Source: Bacillota bacterium (GTDB taxonomy: Bacteria; Bacillota; Dethiobacteria; DTU022; UBA8154). Taken from it: a stretch of DNA of 5,261 nucleotides. The translations under genes were made by a program, and so were the position numbers. The notes under the pieces were generated by a model, which had not been told where the DNA came from, made no database searches, and worked only from the letters and a program-made list of their open reading frames with translations. Of this stretch, positions 1 to 5,261 are shown piece after piece. The stretch lies in assembly GCA_003456095.1 (NCBI GenBank), contig DMPF01000178.1:1-5261 (forward strand). The letters are read 5' to 3'. Numbering within the stretch: position 1 is the first letter of the stretch; each line of letters opens with the position of its first letter.

Positions 1-1
1 G

Positions 2-1705
2 TTTGTGCTGTGGGGCGGCGTCAGCATCTTCTGGTCTTTAAACCCCCACCGCACATTGGTGGAATTTTTGCAACTTGTCTGCTACGGATTGGTCTTCCTG
101 TTGGCCTCCCGCCTGGAGGCGGAGAACCTCTTCCGCCTGGGGCGGATCGCCTGGCTTGCCGGCACAGGCGCCGCCCTTTTCGCGATCAGCCAGCACCTCT
201 TTCTTTTCCCGGGGCGTGTTTCGGGCACCTTTACCAATCCCAACCCCTTCGCCATCTATTTGGCCATGCTTTTTTTCATCGGCTGGGGGTATTACCTGCG
301 CGGAACGGTCAAGACCGTTCCGCGCTTGCACCAATCTGACCGGTGGGCCGCTGCCGGGTCACTGCTGCTTTTGACGGCTCTATTGCTCTCCGGTTCGCGC
401 GGTGCATTTATTGCCATGCTCATGGCAACGCCTTTCCTTTTTTGGGGCAGCGGCAAAAAAGAACTGGCAAAAATGGTTTTGCGGACAGCGTTAATCTTTG
501 TGCTTGCGCTGCTGCTCACCCAGGCGCTCATGTCCCTGGCGCCCCTAATCCAGGAAACGCTGAGCCCCCCATCTGCCCTGATCAATTTCCTTGCCCGCCC
601 CGAATCTTTCATCGCCACCTCCGGCACCGGCCGCCTCGCTTTCATGGAGGTGGCAGGGCGGCTGGCGCTGCAGGAGCCGCTGCAAGGTTACAGTCTGGGC
701 ACTTTTTACCTCGCCTATAACCTGGGATACCCTGGAGATATCTGGTTTTCGCGTTTTGCCCATAACCATTATCTCCAGACCATTGCCGAGTTGGGGCTGA
801 TCGGCTTTGCCCTGCTGGCCGCTTTTTTACTGCTGACTATGCTAAAGGTCTGGCAGTGCCTGCGCCGGAATGATTTTCCCGGCTTTTTACCCGGCAGCTT
901 TGCCGCCATGATCGCCTTTTTGCTGCACATCGGCGTGGACTTCAGCTGGAATTTCCCCGGCGCGGCCGTGATCTTCTTCGCCATTGCCGGAGGTGCCGCC
1001 GCTGTTTCCATCCCTGGCCGCGTATCTGATATGAAGGCACCTATTTTGCGCAAAGCACTGCCGGCAGCGCTGCTTTTTTTGCTGTTTTTATTGACCGCCT
1101 GGCAGTACACAGGCCAGTTGCTTTTTCAGCAGGGGATAAGGCTGGAGGCAGCAGGTGATCTCTCCGGCGCGGCGGCAGCTTACCGCAGAGCTGTTGCCCT
1201 TTATCCGATCAACTCTATCTTCCATTACCACGCCGCCAGGAGTTATTATCACCTGACCCTGCCGGAAGGCGGTCCACGGCGCTTGGCGGAGACGCTGGAG
1301 GTGCTTGAGCAGGCCGTGCGCTTCAGCCCCGCCGATAGCGCGCTGCATCACCGTCTTGGTATTATTCATCAAGAGGCGGGCAATCTGGCGGAGGCGGAAA
1401 AACATCTATCCCTCGCCGTACGGTATGCCGGTTACCGTATCGGCATGTACCTGGAACTGGCTTCCTTTTACCTGCGGCAGGAGCGGTTGGCGGAGGCGGA
1501 AGCTGTTTCTGTGCAGGCCCTGGCGCTGGAGGAGGTGGCGCTGCGGCGGGCCGAGATGGAGGGGGAGCTTCACCTTAAGGAAGACCTTTACCGCCTTTAT
1601 CTGCTCCTGGCCGAACTCTACGGGAAGACGGGCCGGGATAAAGAGGCGGCATATTACGCCGCTAAAGCCGAATTGCTCCTTGCCGCGGAGGCCTCCGCAG
1701 AGTAA
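2..1705 (+). CDS. O-antigen ligase/polymerase-like membrane protein (Wzy_C family) with C-terminal TPR domain, 5' partial
   Basis: Polytopic inner-membrane protein of the Wzy_C (O-antigen ligase / PglL) family fused to a TPR domain. Residues are counted from the GTG at 5. Family marks seen: TNPNPFAIYLA at 77-87, SGSRGAF at 129-135, the block GTGRLAF...GYSLGTF at 207-234, and FAHNHYLQTIAELGLIGF at 251-268, which carries the conserved H-N and AELG signature. Several hydrophobic segments lie between about 20 and 336, with a last one near 351-365. From about 374 to 560 the protein is soluble, helical and Ala/Leu/Tyr-rich, with TPR-like units such as 374-400, 440-475 and 480-510. The frame stays open to the left edge and the initial membrane segments of the family are missing, so the true start is probably upstream. 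Known relatives polymerise or transfer undecaprenol-linked glycans to lipid or to proteins, including pilins. The substrate here is unknown; a role in pilin glycosylation is an inference from the neighbouring pilin genes. Confidence 0.88.
   Translation, partial: FVLWGGVSIFWSLNPHRTLVEFLQLVCYGLVFLLASRLEAENLFRLGRIAWLAGTGAALFAISQHLFLFPGRVSGTFTNPNPFAIYLAMLFFIGWGYYLRGTVKTVPRLHQSDRWAAAGSLLLLTALLLSGSRGAFIAMLMATPFLFWGSGKKELAKMVLRTALIFVLALLLTQALMSLAPLIQETLSPPSALINFLARPESFIATSGTGRLAFMEVAGRLALQEPLQGYSLGTFYLAYNLGYPGDIWFSRFAHNHYLQTIAELGLIGFALLAAFLLLTMLKVWQCLRRNDFPGFLPGSFAAMIAFLLHIGVDFSWNFPGAAVIFFAIAGGAAAVSIPGRVSDMKAPILRKALPAALLFLLFLLTAWQYTGQLLFQQGIRLEAAGDLSGAAAAYRRAVALYPINSIFHYHAARSYYHLTLPEGGPRRLAETLEVLEQAVRFSPADSALHHRLGIIHQEAGNLAEAEKHLSLAVRYAGYRIGMYLELASFYLRQERLAEAEAVSVQALALEEVALRRAEMEGELHLKEDLYRLYLLLAELYGKTGRDKEAAYYAAKAELLLAAEASAE
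298..325. repeat. perfect 13-bp inverted repeat with 2-base centre inside the Wzy_C gene
   Basis: The left arm GCGCGGAACGGTC (298-310) and the right arm GACCGTTCCGCGC (313-325) are exact reverse complements separated only by AA. The element lies in coding sequence and encodes RGTVKTVPR, in the charged stretch between two hydrophobic segments. A hairpin in RNA or a cruciform/dimer protein site in DNA is possible. There is no T-run after it, so it is not an intrinsic terminator. Confidence 0.85.
1685..1698. repeat. 14-base perfect palindrome at the end of the Wzy_C gene
   Basis: GCGGAGGCCTCCGC reads the same on both strands and sits in the last codons of the ligase gene, seven bases before the end of its stop codon. 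As RNA it could form a 5-bp stem with a GGCC loop. With the hairpin at 1714-1729 it makes two short stem-loops around the stop codon, but neither is followed by a T-run. Confidence 0.5.
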
Positions 1706-1713
1706 GGGGCAGC

Positions 1714-1729
1714 CCTGAGGTTGCTCAGG
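1714..1729 (+). terminator. small hairpin after the Wzy_C gene, weak terminator candidate
   Basis: CCTGAG (1714-1719) and CTCAGG (1724-1729) form a perfect 6-bp stem with a GTTG loop, nine bases after the stop codon. The sequence that follows (AATCAGTTAAATATTTG) is AT-rich but has no clean T-tract, so termination would be inefficient or absent. It may instead protect the 3' end of the upstream message. Confidence 0.3.
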
Positions 1730-1755
1730 AATCAGTTAAATATTTGCTGACCTCT

Positions 1756-1783
1756 TAAAAAAAAGCATGGAAACTGCGATAAT
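1756..1783 (+). promoter_or_regulatory. candidate promoter for the pilin operon, sigma-D/FliA-like (or extended -10 sigma-A)
   Basis: TAAA at 1756-1759, a 15-base spacer, then TGCGATAA at 1775-1782. The Bacillus sigma-D consensus is TAAA-N15-GCCGATAT; the CGATA core and the spacing match exactly, giving five of eight matches in the downstream box. The same bases can also be read as a sigma-A promoter with TTAAAA (1755-1760), a 17-base spacer, and an extended -10 TGCGATAAT (1775-1783). Either reading starts transcription near 1790 and leaves a leader of about 60 bases before the ATG at 1851. This is the only non-coding region in the window of any size, which adds weight. No riboswitch was recognised in the leader. 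Confidence 0.4.
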
Positions 1784-1836
1784 AGTGTTAGCACAAAGTA
1801 CACGGCATTGCCGCTGCCTGGCGGAGCGAAAAGAAC

Positions 1837-1846
1837 GGGGGAAAGG
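1837..1846 (+). promoter_or_regulatory. ribosome binding site of the first prepilin gene
   Basis: The purine run GGGGGAAAGG ends four bases before the ATG at 1851. It is the only strong site nearby and fixes the start so that the prepilin leader is seven residues plus the cleavage glycine. Confidence 0.6.
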
Positions 1847-1850
1847 ATAG

Positions 1851-2768
1851 ATGTGCCTCAAGGACGAAAGGGGCGCCGCTTTGTTCGTCGTGCTCATCGT
1901 GGTGATGATCCTGATGGTCTTGAGCACGGTGTTTGTGTTTGCCATGGCTGCCGAAGGGAAACAGGCTGCCGTGCATGACCACAGCGTCCAGGCATATTAC
2001 TTTGCCCGGTCCGGGGTGGATGTGGCCAGGGGATGGCTGCAATCGCGAAATTTCGCAATTGAACCCGGCACTACCTATCATCTGTCCGGAGATCTTGCTT
2101 CCGGATTTGCGGAAAGTCAGGTTGCCGGCGCGCCGATCGCGGTAACGATTTCGAAATTTATTACGGCTGAAGGCGAAAGAATTGAAATTCGCGCCACGGG
2201 CCGCTACCTGGAAGAAGCAGAACTGGTGATCCTGATGATGCGGCGGGGGCTGGACTTAAGGCCCTTTAGTGAACGGGGATGGGTAGAAGGAGAAGATTTT
2301 TTTCACAGCGGTAACGATGAACTCGAAGAGGATCCCTGGACGGAAGGCGGCAACGATAATCGCATTAGTGACACCGAGGGGGAGCTATGGCGGTCGGAGT
2401 TGCCGGTTCAGTTTTTGCCCGGCGGAGGCAATAATCCTGTTATTCTGCAAAGCAAGCGCGCCGCACGTTTTCGGGCTCCGGAAATTCATTTTGAAAGGCG
2501 GCTGGATATAAAAAATGGTGCGGCGTTGAATTTATCAGCTGTGCTGGTAGTTTTTCGTGAAGATGTGGACCTGAAGAAAGACGCGGTATTGTGCCTACGT
2601 TTATATGCTGGCCGCGACATTGGATATGTTTATTTTGCAACAGGGGCAATCATAGATCCCGGGCTCTATTCTTTTACAGGCAGCGTCTGCCTGCCCGCCG
2701 GCGTTGCCGGGCTGAAACCTTTGCCTGTGCCTGAAGGCGACGGCTGGTTCGAGGATCTCTGGCAGTAA
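1851..2768 (+). CDS. PilX/GspK-like minor prepilin lacking the +5 glutamate
   Basis: A 305-residue type IV prepilin-like protein. The leader MCLKDERG (1-8) is short and basic/acidic and ends in the glycine that prepilin peptidase would cut after; the following hydrophobic helix runs from about 9 to 33. The mature sequence starts AALFV, so position +5 is Val, not Glu. Then comes VQAYYFARSGVDVARGWL (46-63), the Y-x-A-x-S-G-x-x-x-A signature typical of PilX and GspK N-termini. The rest (about 70-305) is beta-rich, with an acidic Gly/Asp/Glu/Asn linker at 140-175 and a C-terminal part I do not recognise; Cys248 and Cys280 could form a disulfide. In known T2SS, GspK also lacks Glu+5 and sits at the pseudopilus tip, so a tip or priming role is inferred. 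It is first of the operon; the next gene follows after 23 bases. Confidence 0.82.
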   Translation: MCLKDERGAALFVVLIVVMILMVLSTVFVFAMAAEGKQAAVHDHSVQAYYFARSGVDVARGWLQSRNFAIEPGTTYHLSGDLASGFAESQVAGAPIAVTISKFITAEGERIEIRATGRYLEEAELVILMMRRGLDLRPFSERGWVEGEDFFHSGNDELEEDPWTEGGNDNRISDTEGELWRSELPVQFLPGGGNNPVILQSKRAARFRAPEIHFERRLDIKNGAALNLSAVLVVFREDVDLKKDAVLCLRLYAGRDIGYVYFATGAIIDPGLYSFTGSVCLPAGVAGLKPLPVPEGDGWFEDLWQ

Positions 2769-2770
2769 AC

Positions 2771-2786
2771 AGGAGTAAAGGTGATC
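2771..2786 (+). promoter_or_regulatory. extended ribosome binding site of the second prepilin gene
   Basis: AGGAGTAAAGGTGATC lies just before the start. Its last eight bases, AGGTGATC (2779-2786), match the complement of the Firmicute 16S rRNA tail and end five bases before the ATG at 2792. The alternative ATG at 2788 is only one base away and leads to a five-codon dead end, so 2792 is the preferred start. Confidence 0.65.
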
Positions 2787-2791
2787 AATGG

Positions 2792-3214
2792 ATGTGCCAC
2801 CATAACAAAAAACAAAGCGGTTTTACGCTCGTGGAAGTGATTATCTCCATGGCGATCATCAGCGCTATCACCGCCGCTTTTATCACTGTTTTCGGCGGCG
2901 CCTTCACCAATATCTTTGCCATGGGAAGCAGGAGTGAGGCCAAGTCGCTGGCTGCCCAAAGAATGGAGAACCTTTATGCCGCCCCGCAACCTTTGAACGG
3001 GACGGCAATCATCACAATGCTGGAAAGGGAAGGCGGGTTTCGCGTTACGGGCACAGAGAACCTGTATCTGCCGCGGGCCGGGAAAGATTTCAACTTTTCT
3101 GTGTTAAATTTTCAACCGCGGGCTGGGATCACGGGAAACAAAGTGATGATCGTATATTTTTACCATGGTGGGGAACGGTACATCACCCTGACTTCCTATT
3201 TGCGCGGGGGATAG
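2792..3214 (+). CDS. PilV/GspI-like minor prepilin
   Basis: A 140-residue type IV prepilin. The leader MCHHNKKQSG (1-10) ends in the cleavage glycine and is followed by FTLVEVIISMAIISAITAAF, a classical class III signal with Phe at +1 and Glu at +5 (Glu15). The segment 42-58, with SEAKSLAAQRMENLYA, resembles the A-x-x-x-x-E-x-L helix end of PilV/GspI proteins. The remaining 80 residues are short predicted beta strands, ending at TLTSYLRGG. Size and position between a K/X-like and a J/W-like prepilin fit the GspI/PilV role in the tip complex that starts pilus assembly. The start is set by the strong Shine-Dalgarno site and by the lack of any upstream in-frame start before the previous stop. 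Assignment to PilV rather than another small minor pilin rests on context and is less sure than the prepilin call itself. Confidence 0.85.
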   Translation: MCHHNKKQSGFTLVEVIISMAIISAITAAFITVFGGAFTNIFAMGSRSEAKSLAAQRMENLYAAPQPLNGTAIITMLEREGGFRVTGTENLYLPRAGKDFNFSVLNFQPRAGITGNKVMIVYFYHGGERYITLTSYLRGG

Positions 3215-3215
3215 G
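3206..3215 (+). promoter_or_regulatory. ribosome binding site of the third prepilin gene
   Basis: GGGGGATAGG overlaps the end of the previous gene and ends four bases before the ATG at 3220. The two genes are separated by only five bases, so they are likely translated from one message and perhaps coupled. Confidence 0.5.
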
Positions 3216-3219
3216 CAAA

Positions 3220-4455
3220 ATGAGCATAAGGGGCTTGGCCGGAAATAACAAAGGAATTACCCTGATAGAACTGCTCATTGCCGTGGCACTTACGGGCATG
3301 ATTATGTCTTTAGGTTATGCTCTATATTTTTTCGGCACAGGGAGCTTTGAGCGTGGCACGGCACAGGCACAGGCGCAGCATAATGCCCGCCTGGCGGATG
3401 AGTATCTTAAAGCAGAGTTGCGCAATGCCCTAAGGATAGAGATAGATAAAACAGGCCGTGAAGGAGAGTTTGATGGATACTTTCATCTGGCGGAAGGCAG
3501 CTTAATTAAAAGCGGGGAACGGGTTACGGGTAATACCCTGATCAATCTTGCTGTCAAAATCGTCAATGAAGGAAACCGGGCTATCCTGGAATATGAGATC
3601 AAAAGTAGCGACCATAATGAGAAGTTTATATTTACCAACCGGATACTGCTCAACAACATCGGCGCAGCGGCATTTGACGCAAGCTATAATGCTTTCAGGA
3701 GTTTGGATGTGCTTAACCAATACGTATTATATTACAACCTTACGGAAGCCGCTCCACGATACCTCCTTACCATGACGTCGTCTCCCGCCGCCGCCGGCAC
3801 GGCGACAGATATTACCGCCGGCTCTCCCTATGCGGCAGGCACAACGGTCAATATCAGGGCTGTAGCCAATGCCGGATTCAGATTTTCCCACTGGACGGCA
3901 CCGGCAGGCGTTTTCGTCAACACAAATGCGGTGGAAACAACCTTCACCATGCCGGCACAAAATGTAACTGTCACAGCTAACTTTGTAACGGCTAACCTTT
4001 GGCCGGATTCAAGCGGTTTTATCTACAACAGTGGTTTATTTGCGGACGAATGGATTGTGGGGTTTTCAGAAGGCGGCGGCTCCCAGAGCAAGCGAGCAGA
4101 TCATTTATATCTGCGCGCTTCACAGGTAATAGGAAAGGCGGAAAGGACCTATGTCAGCAGGCAAAGGGTAAACCTTACTAATGTGCGGGAGATACGTATT
4201 GAGTGGGAAAATACCGGAGCTAACTTCATCCATAACCAGAGCTTCCTCGTTGTATCGACAAACCAGAACGGTGCGCACCGCACATCTACCAGAAGGCTGC
4301 GAGAAAGAAATAGTTTTGACCGGGAGACCGATACTTTATCAGCAAGAGGTCTGACCGGGGATTTCTTTATCCGCGTCCACGCCAGGGAAAATCATACCAG
4401 CCATGACAGAAGATCGGAGCTAAGAGTGTACAGCATTCGGCTGATTTACGAATGA
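3220..4455 (+). CDS. PilW/PulJ-like modular prepilin with InlB-type B-repeat and C-terminal beta-type domain
   Basis: A 411-residue type IV prepilin with extra modules. The leader ends at Gly12 and the mature protein begins ITLIELLIAVALTGMIMS, with Glu at +5 (Glu17). Residues 35-75, with FERGTAQAQAQHNARLADEY, resemble the helix of PilW/PulJ/GspJ, followed by a beta-rich pilin body to about 178. Residues 181-255 form one divergent InlB B-repeat: it starts YLLTMTSSP, has the AGTTVNIRA and GFRFSHW core and ends FTMPAQNVTVTANF. Residues 256-411 form a separate, probably beta-sandwich domain that I do not recognise with certainty, rich in Arg and His at 351-403. Typical GspJ/PilW proteins are about 200-250 residues, so the last 230 residues are an addition. 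Modular pilins with grafted adhesive domains are known from Streptococcus sanguinis (PilB, PilC). By analogy this is a candidate tip-exposed adhesin. Start is supported by the site at 3206-3215; the stop overlaps the next ATG. Confidence 0.87.
   Translation: MSIRGLAGNNKGITLIELLIAVALTGMIMSLGYALYFFGTGSFERGTAQAQAQHNARLADEYLKAELRNALRIEIDKTGREGEFDGYFHLAEGSLIKSGERVTGNTLINLAVKIVNEGNRAILEYEIKSSDHNEKFIFTNRILLNNIGAAAFDASYNAFRSLDVLNQYVLYYNLTEAAPRYLLTMTSSPAAAGTATDITAGSPYAAGTTVNIRAVANAGFRFSHWTAPAGVFVNTNAVETTFTMPAQNVTVTANFVTANLWPDSSGFIYNSGLFADEWIVGFSEGGGSQSKRADHLYLRASQVIGKAERTYVSRQRVNLTNVREIRIEWENTGANFIHNQSFLVVSTNQNGAHRTSTRRLRERNSFDRETDTLSARGLTGDFFIRVHARENHTSHDRRSELRVYSIRLIYE
3760..3984 (+). other. InlB-type B-repeat domain inside the third prepilin
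   Basis: This part encodes residues 181-255. The pattern of L-T-x-x-S-S-P, a G-rich turn, Y-A-A-G-T-T-V-N-I-R-A, G-F-R-F-x-x-W and F-T-M-P-x-x-x-V-T-V-T-A-N-F is the well-known divergent B-repeat (bacterial repeat / Flg_new-like) seen in Gram-positive surface proteins, usually in tandem. Here there is one copy, acting perhaps as a rigid spacer between pilin body and C-terminal domain. Confidence 0.8.
3985..4452 (+). other. C-terminal beta-type domain of the third prepilin, function unknown
   Basis: This part encodes residues 256-411. Alternating strands such as DHLYLRAS (294-301), RQRVNLTNVREIRIEWEN (314-331), QSFLVVSTN (340-348), GDFFIRVHA (380-388) and LRVYSIRLIY (401-410) suggest a jelly-roll-like sandwich. 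The layout resembles, from memory only, domains at the C-termini of Firmicute surface and phage tail proteins that bind ligands. There is no Cys in it. Ligand binding is an inference. Confidence 0.45.
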
Positions 4456-5261
4456 TTGAAGCTATGTTTAAGCGCATAGTATATCCGCCGTTACATTTTT
4501 TGCAGGGCAGGCCCGGTGCCAAAGCGCTGATGGATTTTTGCCACCAGCTTGCCATTATGCTCTCGGCAGGGATGCCGCTGCTGCCGGCTTTGCTCATCGC
4601 GGCGCAGCATGCGCAAAATCACCGGCTCCGACTGGCCATCCGCTCGGCAATCTATTCTGTGGAACAGGGCAGATCTCTCGCGGAAGCGCTGGCGCGGGAG
4701 CCACGAATTTTCTCCGCTTTTTTTACCAACATGGTGGAAGCAGGGGAAATCGGCGGCGTTTTGGATCAGGCGCTGCAGCGCCTGGCGTTCCATTATGAGC
4801 GGAAAAACGATCTGGAGCAAAAGATTAAAACAGCGACCGCTTACCCAAAGTTTGTTTTGCTGATCATTGTGGGAGTGGTTATTTTTCTGCTTACCTTTGT
4901 CATTCCGGCTTTTGCCGCAACCTTTGCCGTCATTGGCGTGGAGCTGCCCCTGGCCACCAGCATTGTTATCGCACTAGGAGAGTGGATGGGCACTTACTGG
5001 CATTTACTGGCTGGTGGCGCAGCGGTTATCTATCTGTTGTTAAGACAAATGCTACGAACAAGTTGGGGCACCTTATCCTTTAGCTATCTGAAGCTGCATT
5101 TACCACTCTACGGTCAGCTGCACCGCAAACTGCTGGTGGCCCGTTTTTGCAGGACGCTTGGCGCCATGCTGAGCAGCGGCATTGGCTTGCTCAGAGCGCT
5201 GGAACTGGCAAAAAATGTTGTGCAGAACCGTTTCTTTGCATTGCGCATCGACCGCGTTAAG
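4452..5261 (+). CDS. pilC: type IV pilus/type II secretion platform protein PilC/GspF (ComGB-like), 3' partial
   Basis: The first 270 residues of the inner-membrane platform protein that couples the assembly ATPase to pilus growth. The first T2SSF domain runs from about 28 to 155: FCHQLAIMLSAGMPLLPAL (29-47), GRSLAEAL (73-80), MVEAGEIGGVLDQAL (94-108) and TAYPKF (129-134), then membrane helix one at about 134-157 and the ELPLAT motif (164-169). A second hydrophobic segment lies at about 184-198. The second T2SSF domain starts near 228 with ARFCRTLGAMLSSGIGLLRALELA (230-253) and is cut by the window edge. Only about 27 residues precede the first domain, where classical PilC/GspF have some 60 or more, so the protein resembles ComGB in length. 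The ATG overlaps the previous stop (ATGA) and has no clear Shine-Dalgarno site, which suggests translational coupling; an in-frame ATG at 4464 is an alternative. Confidence 0.93.
   Translation, partial: MIEAMFKRIVYPPLHFLQGRPGAKALMDFCHQLAIMLSAGMPLLPALLIAAQHAQNHRLRLAIRSAIYSVEQGRSLAEALAREPRIFSAFFTNMVEAGEIGGVLDQALQRLAFHYERKNDLEQKIKTATAYPKFVLLIIVGVVIFLLTFVIPAFAATFAVIGVELPLATSIVIALGEWMGTYWHLLAGGAAVIYLLLRQMLRTSWGTLSFSYLKLHLPLYGQLHRKLLVARFCRTLGAMLSSGIGLLRALELAKNVVQNRFFALRIDRVK

Noticed and set aside
292..645. Antisense open frame of 117 codons (and others at 38-334 and 769-1110) on the minus strand of the ligase gene
   Set aside because: The plus-strand protein has clear family motifs throughout this stretch; the minus-strand frames have no recognisable domain and are expected shadows in GC-rich DNA.
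1305..1718. 137-codon plus-strand frame overlapping the TPR region
   Set aside because: Its translation is rich in Arg, Trp and Cys and shows no domain, while the overlapping frame encodes regular TPR-like helices.
1714..1729. Strong intrinsic terminator after the ligase gene
   Set aside because: The stem is only 6 bp and lacks a T-tract, so only a weak candidate was listed.
1790..1850. Possible c-di-GMP or other riboswitch in the leader of the pilin operon
   Set aside because: Leaders of pilin operons sometimes carry GEMM riboswitches, and GCACAAAG at 1791-1798 is faintly similar, but the GGGCAAACC and GACGCAAAGCC elements are absent and only a 4-bp stem (1811-1814 with 1821-1824) is visible.
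1851..2800. Cysteine at residue 2 of two neighbouring prepilin leaders as a lipobox or shared motif
   Set aside because: There is no preceding hydrophobic signal, so it cannot be a lipoprotein site, and the leader is removed by the peptidase; two instances are easily chance.
1..5261. CRISPR array, tRNA or rRNA gene, insertion sequence or attachment site
   Set aside because: No regularly spaced direct repeats, cloverleaf, rRNA signature, transposase motifs or flanking duplications were seen.

Overview
The window is a compact, single-direction stretch of five protein genes, all on the plus strand, cut at both ends. It looks like part of a type IV pilus (or competence-type pseudopilus) locus from a Firmicute, probably a clostridial lineage such as Peptococcaceae. 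That placement is an inference from three things: strong purine-rich ribosome binding sites, one of which (AGGTGATC) matches the end of the Firmicute anti-Shine-Dalgarno complement; a PilC protein with the short N-terminus seen in ComGB; and a Wzy_C protein carrying a TPR tail. By eye the base composition is moderately GC-rich, somewhat richer in the first gene than in the pilin genes. No species can be named.

Layout: (1) positions 2-1705 hold most of an O-antigen ligase/polymerase-like membrane protein (Wzy_C family) with a C-terminal TPR domain, its start lying left of the window. (2) Positions 1706-1850 are a 145-base intergenic region with a small hairpin and a plausible promoter, best read as sigma-D/FliA-like. 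(3) Positions 1851-4455 hold three consecutive prepilin-like genes: a large PilX/GspK-like one without the +5 glutamate, a small PilV/GspI-like one, and a large PilW/PulJ-like one. (4) Positions 4452-5261 hold the start of pilC/gspF, the inner-membrane platform protein, overlapping the previous stop codon by four bases and running off the right edge.

How the genes fit together: prepilin peptidase would trim the three prepilins, which in known systems form the tip/priming complex of the pilus, and PilC is the membrane platform on which the assembly ATPase pushes subunits out. The ATPase, the major pilin and the peptidase are not in the window. The tight spacing (23 bases, 5 bases, then overlap) supports one operon from about 1790 onwards. 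The upstream Wzy_C-TPR gene may have its own transcript; it could make or attach a surface glycan, possibly on the pilins, but only proximity suggests this.

The most interesting points are the modular third prepilin (pilin body, then an InlB-type B-repeat, then an unrecognised Arg-rich beta-type domain, so a candidate tip adhesin), a perfect 13-bp inverted repeat inside the Wzy_C gene, and the sigma-D-like promoter in front of the pilin operon.
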